The notes beneath the pieces were generated by a model. It saw nothing but the letters and a program-made list of their open reading frames with translations, was not told the DNA's origin and made no database searches. A stretch of DNA of 64,000 nucleotides from Hydractinia symbiolongicarpus (Eukaryota > Cnidaria > Hydrozoa > Anthoathecata > Hydractiniidae), in NCBI RefSeq assembly GCF_029227915.1, contig NC_079877.1, positions 21,165,851 through 21,229,850 of the forward strand. Direction: 5' to 3'. The translations under genes were made by a program, and so were the position numbers. Shown piece after piece: positions 51,375 through 60,102 of this stretch (position 1 is the stretch's first letter; each line of letters opens with the position of its first letter).

Positions 51375-51615
51375 CTATCCGCAACAATTTTGAGACTTTT
51401 TATTTCCCTTTCTATTCAAACAGATTTGCGCGTTTGTTGATGTCAGCAGTTTTGTCGAGTGCCGTCATGATGTCACGTGACTTGTTTACTCATTTGAGGC
51501 ATGATGAAATCTGTGACGTCACAGCTTTTTTAGGGGTCTAAAAGCAGCGTTTTTTAATAGGGTTTTGACCGTGGAAAACCTGAACTGTACGCGTAAGGGT
51601 ATACTACTCTAGCTA
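51375..51615 (-). repeat. P3 right terminal inverted repeat
   Basis: Reverse complement of 34501-34740. It holds GTCACGTGAC (51472-51481) and TGTGACGTCACA around 51512-51523, and ends ACTACTCTAGCT. Confidence 0.85.
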
Positions 51616-51729
51616 AAATCAACACCAATTTAACCTACCAATATAACAAGTTACTCCAATACTGTTGTTTATTCTGTTCTAATTTATTGTTAGGAAGATG
51701 TAGAGATAGGAAAATGCGGATGTTAGGAC

Positions 51730-52033
51730 AAAATCCCTTAGCACTTTACCATTTTACGTCAGAAGAATAGATCATACCCGTTAAATCAACGATAGAAGAG
51801 TCCATAAAATCCCTTAGCACTTTACCATTTTACGTCAGAAGAATAGATCATACCCGTTAAATCAACGATAGAAAAGTCCACAAAATCCCTTAGCACTTTA
51901 CCATTTTACGTCAGAAGAATAGATCATACCCGTTAAATCAACGATAGAAGAGTCCACAAAATCCCTTAGCACTTTACCATTTTACGTCAGAAGAATAGAT
52001 CATATCCGTTAAATCAACGATAGAAGAGTCCCC
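51730..52033. repeat. Four exact-period 76-bp tandem repeats
   Basis: Units start AAAATCCCTTAGCAC at 51730, 51806, 51882 and 51958 and differ at only a few sites. They lie in the short gap between P3 and P4 and contain no ORF. The very high identity points to recent amplification. Confidence 0.9.
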
Positions 52034-52163
52034 AATCCCCCTGGCCCCCCACCCCCCCAACCCCCATTACAGTGATAGGATTCAACTGTGTCTACAATGG
52101 CCTCTAGCGTACGTGGTAATACCATCAATGATAATAAAACATAAAAAACAACACGCAAGCAGT

Positions 52164-52188
52164 TTTTGTTACAAGAGTCTTGTTAAAA
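52164..52188. terminator. Hairpin at the left side of P4
   Basis: TTTTGTTACAAGA and TCTTGTTAAAA; nearly the same sequence as the hairpin at 56220-56246. Confidence 0.45.
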
Positions 52189-52358
52189 CATCTGTCAATC
52201 AAACGCTTATAACAATAGGATTTTACATACCAGAAAGTTGTTTACATAAGAAAAAAGTCAAAACAAAAGTAGCCGTTGCTAAGGATATTTGGTATGTAAG
52301 GAATGCATTGTTCTCTATTGTTATTCTGGTTTGATTTACATTTAATTGACGTCATTCT

Positions 52359-53600
52359 TTATCTAAACAAATACCATATGAAATAACCTGTTGTCATAGC
52401 CATCACGAGAGCGATCTTCTCATCTTCATGTGTAGGAGTAGTAGTATCTTTGTGGTAAGGTGCAGTAATGTGTTTATCAGTAGTATTAGTAGTAATAGTA
52501 CTATGGATAGGAATATGTCTATCGGGGGTCTTTTTATCGGTAATGTGTTTATCAGGACCAGAGGTCCTAGGAATAGGAATAGGACCGGATGTCCTATCAG
52601 GAATCTTTTTATGTGATTCAGTTGTTTTTTCAATAACATTAACCTTTCGATTAATCCCAATCGTCTGATCTTCACCCGATATCAAAATCTTGTTGTTGTA
52701 ACCTACCACCCCTGTTTTAATTTTGAGATTCATGTCACTAGGCAACATATAAATGCCTTGTCCAACCGAATAATCAACCTTACTTGAAGCGTAGTTTAAC
52801 GTATCCTGATAACGTTTAATGTCCTCTTGAATATCAACTCTACGGTTAACAATGTCTTCAAGGTTGTTCATAAAAACTCTTTGAGCCGTCAAAGCGTTTG
52901 AATCATTACCCAAGATAGAAGAACGGGCTGAGGCTTGCGAACTAAGAACAAGATAAGCATACGCCCTAACACTGCTCGAAATCTTTACAAGGCCTGTTTT
53001 TGTAAAGCCATTAGATTTTTCCACAATCCATCGTGCCATGGAGTCGTCTGTGAAATAACTCAAGCCCGGAGTTGGATAGTTTTTACGTCTTTTTTGATAT
53101 GAGCTGAAAAAGTATTGACCTCTGTATTTCATAGGATTAGAATCGACGTCATATTAACCACATATTTTTAGAAATTCTTCGTTTGAATAAGGATTGTCAT
53201 ATTGATTAAAACTATCTTCAAAAGGTAGAGGTGTCTGCAAGCGCTTAATGATTCGTCTAATGTGATAATAGACATGAAAACGATATACCGATCTGATCAT
53301 AGATCTACCTTCTTTCAGGTGTTCGGAACTGACTCCACAAGCACTTGAAGCACACCAAGTGGCAAAATTGAGTTGGGTTTGCCATAATTTAAACGGTTGT
53401 TCATTCCAAATTTTCATACGTTGTTCGTTTTGATTCAGTTCGTAATTGGTAAAAATATTAGGAAAGACAGCAGGAAAAGAGCCATTTTCTGAGACAATAA
53501 TGGTCTGTTTGTATAGATCCTTCCCATCCAATATCTGAAGGTCCAGTCCTCCATTTGGCTTATAGGCCGCATTTGGGTTGTATTTGAAAATGCTATCCAT
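52359..53600 (-). pseudogene. Conserved ~390-aa Polinton protein (P4), one nonsense codon
   Basis: MDSIFKYNPNAAYKPNGGLD starts the gene (53600). TQLNFATWCASSACGVSSEH, YRFHVYYHIRRIIKRL, then an in-frame TAA at 53154, and WIVEKSNGFTKTGLVKISSS, YLVLSSQASARSSILGNDS, SVGQGIYMLPSDMNLK, YNNKILIS follow in the same frame. A Thr/Pro/His-rich region precedes the C-terminal helix. Apart from the single stop the gene is whole. Confidence 0.7.
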
Positions 53601-53638
53601 TCTTTTTGATTTAAATAATTCCACTCTCTAATATAAGA

Positions 53639-54199
53639 ATGTATATCACAATAAATGACGTAAATAGTGAAAAGACAATCTATTTGTATCACCCAATCAC
53701 CAACCCACATGGCACAAAAGAAGTTGCGATCATAGAGACGTTTTCGGACAATGTTACATATGAAATCACAGCTCCACTAAAAGTGACCATTGGAAAAGAC
53801 GAAAAGTTGCTACCGAAAGGAAAATACACCGGCAGGGAGTTGAACGCATCTTTAGCGAGTGATGTCACATCCACACCATTAATCAAAGACCCTCGAGTAA
53901 TCAAAACAAATAAGCTAACCAACATAACAGAACTACATTTCAATCTGAATGAATTGGATAATACATTAAATCTTAAAAATGGTAGATATAGCGATAACCT
54001 GCTAACATATCATATATCTGAGTATGGTGATGTTACACATATTGAGCCAAAAAACCCACAATATAAGAAACTAAAGGGTGGTTACTTTCAATCACTTACT
54101 TTAAAAATAAATGATCAAAATGGAGATCTGGTAAAAGATAATCTAGGAACAACAGTTGTCCTTCACATAAGAGAGATAATAGAAAATAGGTTTGAATAA
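53639..54199 (+). CDS. mCP: Minor capsid / penton-like protein (P4, 186 aa)
   Basis: Open throughout. MYITINDVNSEKTIYLYHPI opens the protein and the C-terminal block GGYFQSLTLKINDQNGDLVK followed by TTVVLHIREI is typical of Polinton minor capsid (single jelly-roll) proteins. The gene is divergent from the ~390-residue gene and precedes MCP. Sequence similarity to the P3 penton-like gene is weak, so the role rests on the motif and position. Confidence 0.6.
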   Translation: MYITINDVNSEKTIYLYHPITNPHGTKEVAIIETFSDNVTYEITAPLKVTIGKDEKLLPKGKYTGRELNASLASDVTSTPLIKDPRVIKTNKLTNITELHFNLNELDNTLNLKNGRYSDNLLTYHISEYGDVTHIEPKNPQYKKLKGGYFQSLTLKINDQNGDLVKDNLGTTVVLHIREIIENRFE

Positions 54200-54271
54200 A
54201 AGGCCATAGGTCTAATGAAGTATACGCTAACTGAGATAAAAGTAAAAATAAAATAAAAGTAATAACAAAAC

Positions 54272-55591
54272 ATGGAATACGGAAAAAGGTTAAATCCTGA
54301 ACGTTCTCTTAGAACTGCTCATGGTGTAAAAGGCTCACACCAAAAAGTAATTGTAACACACAATCCAAGTGAGATTGATCAAAACCAGTTGCTTTTGATT
54401 AGGTTTCCTAATTTGGGTAGCGATGATGTTATTGTTCCAGGGACTTCAAAAATAAGTTTCGACGTTGAACTCGAGTCAAAAGCCGACTCGAAAAGAACAT
54501 TAGTCTCTAACATTGGAAGAGCTATTGTTAAAAAGTTAGCAATCAAGTTTGAGGGTACCGAGATTTTGAGCATTGATGACTTTGATCTTTTCGGATGCTA
54601 CAGAGATTTATGGCTAACCAAGTATGAAAAGAGAAATGCAATCAGACAAGGCATCATATCCAATGATGGGTGTACGGAAAACTGTATGAAATTGAGGATC
54701 AGCGCTTCAGATAAAGACGCATCTGATGTCTCAGACAAAGCCATTGCTGATGCATACAAAAACAAGTTCACCATACCACTAGATTTTGAAATGTTAGATA
54801 GCACGATCCCATATTATCAAGCCGGAGTAGGGAATAGGTTATGTTATGAGATCACATTCAATAATTACGACAGGGTTGTATTATCAACTCCAACCAAACC
54901 TTCAGATTCTGCCACGGCACCGGCACCGGATGCTAAATACAAAATAACTAACATATCTCTCGAATATGAGATTGTGACACACCCAACCTTAGCCTGATTC
55001 ATTTCAAATGAATATGAAAACATGGCTTTACTATACGACAGGTTTTTGAGACATAGACAAATTAGAGTGGATAAGTCGGACACAACGTGGAATTGGTCAT
55101 TCAATACACCTTGTAAATCTTTGAAGGGTATATTGGTTTTGTTTGAAGACGAACAAGTCTAAAAACGAGATACCGGTAAGTTCTACAATCCGAAAATTAA
55201 AAAGGTATCCGCCATAGTTGAGGGTAAGCCTAACCAACTTTTTGCTCAAGGGATGCAGCCGTTTGAACATTACAATGAAATTTGTAAGTATTTTGCTGAG
55301 GGTAAACCAAAGGATGGCAATGCCAGCGAAATCAAAAAACATCTGCAATTGCATGATGTAAAAGTCTCCGATTACTTGACGAACAAATATGCTCTATGGT
55401 TAGATTTCAGAACCATAGATGAAAACTCCCTGCATGGGACCAACCGACGGATTAAAAATGCAAGTGAGGGAATCACCCTACAAATTGAAAAGATAGCAGA
55501 AACCGCAGGATCCTTAAACGCCTATATATATCTAATCATGGACGCTCAACTAAACATTCAAAACGGTGAAATTATAGATGTACTTTATTAA
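54272..55591 (+). pseudogene. MCP: Major capsid protein (P4), two nonsense codons
   Basis: A single frame of 440 codons with in-frame TGA at 54995 and TAA at 55158. Blocks shared with the P3 MCP: HNPSEIDQNQLLLIRFPNLG, IDDFDLFGCYRDLWLTKYEK, STIPYYQAGVGNRLCYEITF, SLKGILVLFEDE, FYNPKIKKVSAIVEGKPNQL, KYALWLDFRTIDENSLHGTN, YLIMDAQLNIQNGEI. Only point mutations separate it from an open gene, so inactivation is recent. Confidence 0.75.
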
Positions 55592-55597
55592 GATAGA

Positions 55598-56209
55598 ATG
55601 GTGAAAAACACACTTTACATGAAAGAGCCCCACACAGCATTATTCGTTGGTCCTACGGGCTGCGGAAAATCCAAACGTGTTGTAAAATTATTAGAGAATG
55701 AATACTTTGATCACTTCGATTTCATCGTGATTATATGCCCAACATTAAGATGGAATAAGACATATAGGGACCGAAAATGGTTTTGGAATGACAGATATGT
55801 GATTCTAATTGAGCCGGGAGGTAAGTTATATGAATGTATTCGAAAGATGACGGATTTCTGTGCCGGATACAAAACCTTATTCCTGATCGACGATATCATC
55901 GCAGATGAGAAACTAGACAAAAAGAGACAGCCATTGCTAGAGTTGGCCATTAGCGGACGGCATCGAAACCACACCATGTGGCTACTCACACAATCATACA
56001 CCGCTATACCAAAAAATTTACGAAGGCAAGCTAAAATGTTATATGTGTGGTATCCAAAAGACAGACAAGATCTCGCAACTATTCATGAAGAGAATGATGT
56101 CATTGAATCACGATCAGAGATCCAGACGGTTAAGGAAAGGCTAAAAGATGGCAAATACACACATTTAGTCATGAGAATGGAACATCCAAGAACTTACGTG
56201 ATTTGCTAG
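55598..56209 (+). CDS. ATP: Packaging ATPase (FtsK/HerA, A32-like), P4, intact
   Basis: 203 residues. Walker A FVGPTGCGKSKR near residue 20, Walker B TLFLIDDIIADE near residue 95, and a C-terminal sensor-like GRHRNHTMWLLTQSY. The A32-type packaging ATPases of Polintons and large DNA viruses use ATP hydrolysis to move DNA into the capsid. It starts six bases after the MCP stop, and a strong hairpin follows, so MCP and ATPase probably share a transcript. Confidence 0.85.
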   Translation: MVKNTLYMKEPHTALFVGPTGCGKSKRVVKLLENEYFDHFDFIVIICPTLRWNKTYRDRKWFWNDRYVILIEPGGKLYECIRKMTDFCAGYKTLFLIDDIIADEKLDKKRQPLLELAISGRHRNHTMWLLTQSYTAIPKNLRRQAKMLYVWYPKDRQDLATIHEENDVIESRSEIQTVKERLKDGKYTHLVMRMEHPRTYVIC

Positions 56210-56219
56210 ATTGGACGTT

Positions 56220-56246
56220 TTTTGTTACAAGACTCTTGTAACAAAA
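56220..56246. terminator. 13-bp hairpin after ATPase gene
   Basis: TTTTGTTACAAGA, one central C, then TCTTGTAACAAAA. Confidence 0.7.
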
Positions 56247-56254
56247 GTATAAGA

Positions 56255-56458
56255 AGAATCTAACAGATCTATAGGACTCCTATAAGACTACTATAAGACT
56301 ACTATAAGAATACTATAGGACTCCTATAAATTTCTTGAAATCTCCTATAGATTTCTTGAAATCTCCTATAGATTTCTTGAAAACTCTCCTATAGATTTCT
56401 TGAAATCTCCTGTAAGACTCTCCTATAAGACTCCTATAAGACTACTATAGGACCACAA
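56255..56458. repeat. Dense short direct-repeat array
   Basis: Many copies of CTATAAGACTA- and CTCCTATAAG-type units, and a 21-bp-type unit (CTCCTATAGATTTCTTGAAA) repeated about four times. The array lies between a hairpin and the next start codon. Iteron-like replication or promoter function is possible; nothing shows which. Confidence 0.75.
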
Positions 56459-56462
56459 CAAA

Positions 56463-57092
56463 ATGATAGAATATATCAATTTCATAATACTAGTAGTACT
56501 ACTAGTAGTACTTAGTTTTTGCTATTTTTGTGTTAAAAAATACCTATCGCTATTGAAAATGGCTGAAACGGCAATTGATAACTTAATTGCTATTCCGGGT
56601 CCTCCATCCGAGGATGGTAAGAGACAAAAATTGCTGGAGTGTGTGTTAACCGGAAATAGCAAGCTATACCTGGGTAAAATGTATACGGACGATCAAATTC
56701 AAAAGCTCAAAGATGATGAGGTGAAGAAACTATTTAGTATATATGAAGCTAAACTATCAGGTCAAATGGTAAAGTCCTTGGGACAATCAATCATTCACAT
56801 GTATCCCATGGGTGCCTGTACAGTATTAGGGATAAATTCTCAAAATGCATTGAGCAATGACCTGGAAAATGACCCCTTCTTAAACTCTGCCCTTCAAAGA
56901 TTCACATGTGACTTGTATTATAAATTCGGCTCATTGTTAGCACCACTCAGTGTTGGTCTCATTACGGGTAGGCATTATATCGCTGGAAGAAATTTAAACG
57001 CAAATAATAATACTACTAGTAGTGGTAATACAACAGATAATAAAGATGTCAGAGGAACAGACTCCCATTCAGGTGACAACGAAGAACCCTAA
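56463..57092 (+). CDS. ~200-aa membrane protein (P4, intact)
   Basis: MIEYINFIILVVLLVVLSFC is a TM helix; then LSLLKMAETAIDNLIAIPG, ECVLTGNSKLYLGKMYTDDQ, KLSGQMVKSLGQSIIHMYPM and LYYKFGSLLAPLSVGLI. It matches P3 38930-39559 in layout (TM, internal Met, charged segment, second hydrophobic part). The tail is Asn/Thr-rich and overlaps the next start. Confidence 0.65.
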   Translation: MIEYINFIILVVLLVVLSFCYFCVKKYLSLLKMAETAIDNLIAIPGPPSEDGKRQKLLECVLTGNSKLYLGKMYTDDQIQKLKDDEVKKLFSIYEAKLSGQMVKSLGQSIIHMYPMGACTVLGINSQNALSNDLENDPFLNSALQRFTCDLYYKFGSLLAPLSVGLITGRHYIAGRNLNANNNTTSSGNTTDNKDVRGTDSHSGDNEEP

Positions 57093-57453
57093 AAAGGTTG
57101 AAGCGGGTAAGAGGTTGGCGGAATACAACCGTAAAATGCGGGAAGAATATAAAAAAGCGGTCATGGCACAAACACAGCAGACGCCTCAGACACAGCAGAC
57201 GCCTCAGACACAGCAGACGCCTCAGACACAGCCATCTCAAGAAGACAATGTCGGAGAGGCAGAACCTACCATCGTCCCAAATGAAAAGCCCATGAACTAC
57301 GCTATAGGGGGGATAATAGCCATCGGTTTGGTTGGTGCTTATTTTGTGTATAAACAGAAAGACAATGTACTATTTGCTATAACTGGGTTGAAGGGTACCC
57401 CACCACAAAAATCCAAAACACCTGTGAGAATAAGTAAACTTGAAATGGAATAG
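57046..57453 (+). CDS. Single-TM linker protein with TQQTPQ repeats (P4)
   Basis: The ATG at 57046 overlaps the end of the previous gene. MSEEQTPIQVTTKNPKKVEA, GKRLAEYNRKMREEYKKA, an 18-bp repeat encoding TQQTPQ three times (57170-57235), a TM helix (YAIGGIIAIGLVGAYFVY) and a basic tail. The repeats suggest an unstructured spacer. Homologs lie in P2 and P3. Confidence 0.65.
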   Translation: MSEEQTPIQVTTKNPKKVEAGKRLAEYNRKMREEYKKAVMAQTQQTPQTQQTPQTQQTPQTQPSQEDNVGEAEPTIVPNEKPMNYAIGGIIAIGLVGAYFVYKQKDNVLFAITGLKGTPPQKSKTPVRISKLEME

Positions 57454-57496
57454 AGGGATAATATCGCGATATAATAATCTCACAGTATATAATAAC

Positions 57497-57725
57497 ATGG
57501 ACAAGAAAAGTATCGTCAACGATTTATATCACGCATCGGTCGTCTGCGTTTTCGCTGTCGGCTATTCGATGCTAGGAAAAAAAGGTGTTAAAAATGTCAC
57601 CACCATCAATTCAAAAGTTTGACTTGGACGATACCGGAAAGCTAGTCACCATCGTCGCCGCTAGTGAAATGTCAAGGGAATACTTAATTAAGCAAAATAT
57701 TATACCTGAAACTATAAATATCTAA
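57497..57725 (+). pseudogene. 75-residue-type Polinton protein (P4), frameshift in an A-run
   Basis: MDKKSIVNDLYHASVVCVFA, then a GGAAAAAAAGG run at which the frame changes; the second frame reads DLDDTGKLVTIVAASEMSRE and ends at 57725, two bases before the next ATG. Mutation or slippage could cause the shift; the P3 homolog needs none. Confidence 0.5.
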
Positions 57726-57727
57726 AC

Positions 57728-58150
57728 ATGGCTTCAATTGCAATGATGTTGGGAGGGGCCTTAGCCAATGCTTTGGCTTTTACAGGCTCAAGCTATCTAT
57801 TTTCAAGCTTATCAAAAGACAGAATTGATAAGGAAAGAAAGCGTCATGATCTGGCCATAGAACAATTACAAAAAGCCCAGGTTTTGTGGCAACGTAAAAG
57901 ACAAGAGAGAGTAGACTTCATCAATAAGCAGCTCAGACTTGAAAAGAAGGCCGAAGGAAAATTTATAGAGCTAAACGATGCAATGCGCGAATATAAAAAA
58001 GTGTTTGGAGATAAACTTGAACCTTTACCGCGGGAACCTGTATTGAGCGACTTTTATACACCGAGTCAGGATCAACATGAAAGGGAATTGGCCTGTATCG
58101 CGCTAAGCATGATCGGTGTCGGTGGTGCTGTGTGGTATTTCGAAAGATAG
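57728..58150 (+). CDS. Small membrane/coiled-coil protein (P4, 140 aa)
   Basis: MASIAMMLGGALANALAFTG, coiled coil around RKRHDLAIEQLQKAQVLWQR and KRQERVDFINKQLRL, LSDFYTPSQDQHERE, and a C-terminal hydrophobic helix (IALSMIGVGGAVWYF). Here it ends a run of four same-strand genes instead of following MCP. Function unknown. Confidence 0.7.
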   Translation: MASIAMMLGGALANALAFTGSSYLFSSLSKDRIDKERKRHDLAIEQLQKAQVLWQRKRQERVDFINKQLRLEKKAEGKFIELNDAMREYKKVFGDKLEPLPREPVLSDFYTPSQDQHERELACIALSMIGVGGAVWYFER

Positions 58151-58173
58151 TACTCCTAGTACTCCTAGTACTC

Positions 58174-58198
58174 TATGTTACATGATGCGTGTAACATA
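58174..58198. terminator. Hairpin between convergent genes (P4)
   Basis: TATGTTACA and TGTAACATA with a TGATGCG loop; preceded by three TAGTACTCC repeats (58149-58172). Confidence 0.6.
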
Positions 58199-58214
58199 TA
58201 ATCTATACAAGGGT

Positions 58215-59492
58215 CTAACGCTTTGTCACGAGATAGGTGTATATCAGACCTCCGATTCCAACTACCAAAGCCCACAAGTTTTGACTCAACCAACCTACCA
58301 CTTCTTTCGCTCGATTGAGTATCCATGATACTATGGATCCTAATATACCCGGTAGAGCCGCAGCGGCAGTCCCCGCCAACCTTCCCAAGAGAGATCCCAA
58401 TGCATTCAACTTGTTTTTTATCCAGGACCGGAGGTCTTTTGCACTGCCCTTTTCATGATTTTGTGCGTTACCGGTGGATGACCCCCCACCCCCAGGTGAC
58501 AAAGTTTCTACGAGAAGGCCGATAACCATACCAAATGCCGTTAGTACGCTGACAACAGTGATACCCTGCTCACGGAATAGTGTTCGTATCTTTTCAGACA
58601 GTGTGGTATCTTTGTCAAGGACTTTGGTAATCGTCTCCTTGATGCTTGTTATTTGACTGTTAAGTTTACCTTTGAGAATATCGATAATCTCTTGTCGACC
58701 TTTCAACTCATTTTGCAAACCTTTCAACCTTTCTTTCGCTTCATTTTGTTGTTCCTCGGTCATATTTGGTGTGTTTTCCATCTCTTCCAACTTGTTTTTT
58801 TCTTTGTCAATATGTTGTTCGAGCTGAACCTTTTTTGCAACTTCATCCTGAAGACTTCCTCTTATGTTTCTCAATGATCTATCCAATCCTAGCAATTCAC
58901 GCATAGGATATTCAAATAGATCACCGGTCTGGGTTGCTTCATGGTCTACAGATTGTTTGACCAATGAAATTAAATCTTCCGTACTTTTTACCACATCCCC
59001 AGATATAGCTTCTAATTCTACATCACTTGCTGTTGTTATTTTAGATGACGAGGGTAGTTCTTCTTGTATTTTGTTTAGCTTAGCAGCTTGTCGGGCTGTA
59101 ATCTTACCTTTTGGTATGTCAAAGCCTAAATGACGCAGCCTTCTCTTGCCTAATATATCTGATATAGTACCGGTGGCCCTTAGTCTTCCATTGTTTGTCA
59201 AAGGTTCGTTTTTACCTCTGTAGTATAATTCACCATCCTTAATTTCAAAAAGGTCTGTATGTAGCACCTCAGGTTTTGACAGGGATCCTTCAGATAATCT
59301 ATCATACAACACGTCAACCATTTCCCGCAAAACTCTGGTACGTTGAGTGGAACCTCCTCCGAATGATGTTTCTTCTTCACCTGGTGTGTTTATTTGTACT
59401 CGCGTACGGTCCCCGGTGGGTATGAGTGGAAAAGTTTCATCGGTACCTTCATCCGGTCTCCCATGGTCTCCAAAAGGGTCAATGTCTGCCAT
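58215..59492 (-). CDS. Coiled-coil membrane protein (P4, 425 aa, intact)
   Basis: Best-preserved member of the family. An acidic, disordered N-terminus (MADIDPFGDHGRPDEGTDET) precedes REMVDVLYDRLSEG, a KLNKIQEEL segment, GLDRSLRNIRGSLQDEVAKK, a long coiled coil (residues ~215-290), LFREQGITVVSVLTAFGMVI, a Gly/Ser-rich loop, and hydrophobic helices (LPGILGSIVSWILNRA, LWALVVGIGGLIYTYL). A membrane-associated internal virion protein is plausible; function is not known. Confidence 0.75.
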   Translation of the reverse strand: MADIDPFGDHGRPDEGTDETFPLIPTGDRTRVQINTPGEEETSFGGGSTQRTRVLREMVDVLYDRLSEGSLSKPEVLHTDLFEIKDGELYYRGKNEPLTNNGRLRATGTISDILGKRRLRHLGFDIPKGKITARQAAKLNKIQEELPSSSKITTASDVELEAISGDVVKSTEDLISLVKQSVDHEATQTGDLFEYPMRELLGLDRSLRNIRGSLQDEVAKKVQLEQHIDKEKNKLEEMENTPNMTEEQQNEAKERLKGLQNELKGRQEIIDILKGKLNSQITSIKETITKVLDKDTTLSEKIRTLFREQGITVVSVLTAFGMVIGLLVETLSPGGGGSSTGNAQNHEKGSAKDLRSWIKNKLNALGSLLGRLAGTAAAALPGILGSIVSWILNRAKEVVGWLSQNLWALVVGIGGLIYTYLVTKR

Positions 59493-59541
59493 TTTTTTTA
59501 TTATTATTTAGAGGATAGTTTTTCTTTTTAATAAGATAAAA
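59493..59541. promoter_or_regulatory. Promoter block of the first YPxLP-type gene
   Basis: TATTATTATTTAGAGGATAG followed by TTTTTCTTT and AATAAGATAAAAATG. A near-identical block at 60060-60102 precedes the second gene, so the promoter was duplicated with the gene. Confidence 0.55.
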
Positions 59542-60030
59542 ATGTCCGAGCTTAATATTCATCCAACTCCCGATTATTCGAGTGATCAAGACAAGCTAGT
59601 TAATTCTCAACTTGGAGATTTGATAAAATTACGAAATAAATTCGACAGCAAGTTGTATAAATACAACAAAGCAATAGACCGATTAGCGATTGCACTCGGA
59701 ATCTCAGAAAACTTGGTCGTTACCACTGGTATTGGTACGATAGTCCGGAGCGCTACCATTATTAGAATTCCCATTTATATGGGATTTTCCGGTATAGGGC
59801 CATCCAGCTCTGTTTCCCGTGAAATTATCTCGGAATATATTAATAAATATAGAAAGAAACTCAACAAAGTTGAGAAATTATACGATACTACAGTATCGTG
59901 TATTAATGAGATTAGAAACTCTTCCTATTTCTGTGCACCGAATGATAATATTAGCAACATGGAATTTCAAACTTTGTGTGGTATATACTACGAAGCTCTT
60001 GAAAAGATAAGTAAAATAGATGGAGAGTGA
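59542..60030 (+). CDS. YPxLP-family paralog 1 (P4), motif lost
   Basis: MSELNIHPTPDYSSDQDKLV lacks the YPxLP motif (IHPTP at the same place). NKAIDRLAIALGISENLVVT, a hydrophobic middle, and MEFQTLCGIYYEALEKISK are shared with paralog 2. 162 residues; shorter at the C-terminus. It is followed by a duplicated promoter block. Confidence 0.65.
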   Translation: MSELNIHPTPDYSSDQDKLVNSQLGDLIKLRNKFDSKLYKYNKAIDRLAIALGISENLVVTTGIGTIVRSATIIRIPIYMGFSGIGPSSSVSREIISEYINKYRKKLNKVEKLYDTTVSCINEIRNSSYFCAPNDNISNMEFQTLCGIYYEALEKISKIDGE

Positions 60031-60059
60031 AAAATTCTCAAAAGAATCATGAAAGGCGT

Positions 60060-60102
60060 TTTTTATTATTTAGAGGATAGTTTTTCTTTGTAATAACCTA
60101 AA
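60060..60102. promoter_or_regulatory. Duplicated promoter block of paralog 2
   Basis: TTTTTTATTATTTAGAGGATAG followed by TTTTTCTTT and AATAACCTAAAATG matches 59493-59541. Confidence 0.55.

Larger units (their letters stand above)
34501..51615. mobile_element. Polinton/Maverick copy P3, nearly complete, 17.1 kb
   Basis: Bounded by inverted repeats of about 240 bp that start AG and end CT, as in known Polintons. It contains polymerase, ATPase, integrase, MCP and penton-like genes plus about ten accessory genes. Single stops or frameshifts damage polymerase, ATPase, penton-like, BRO, coiled-coil and integrase genes, while MCP, the conserved ~380-residue protein, the YPxLP protein and small genes are open. 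No 6-bp target duplication is visible (GGAAAT at left, AAAATC at right). Confidence 0.9.

Noticed and set aside
51730-52033. CRISPR-like array
   Set aside because: The 76-bp units are contiguous without variable spacers, and the context is eukaryotic.
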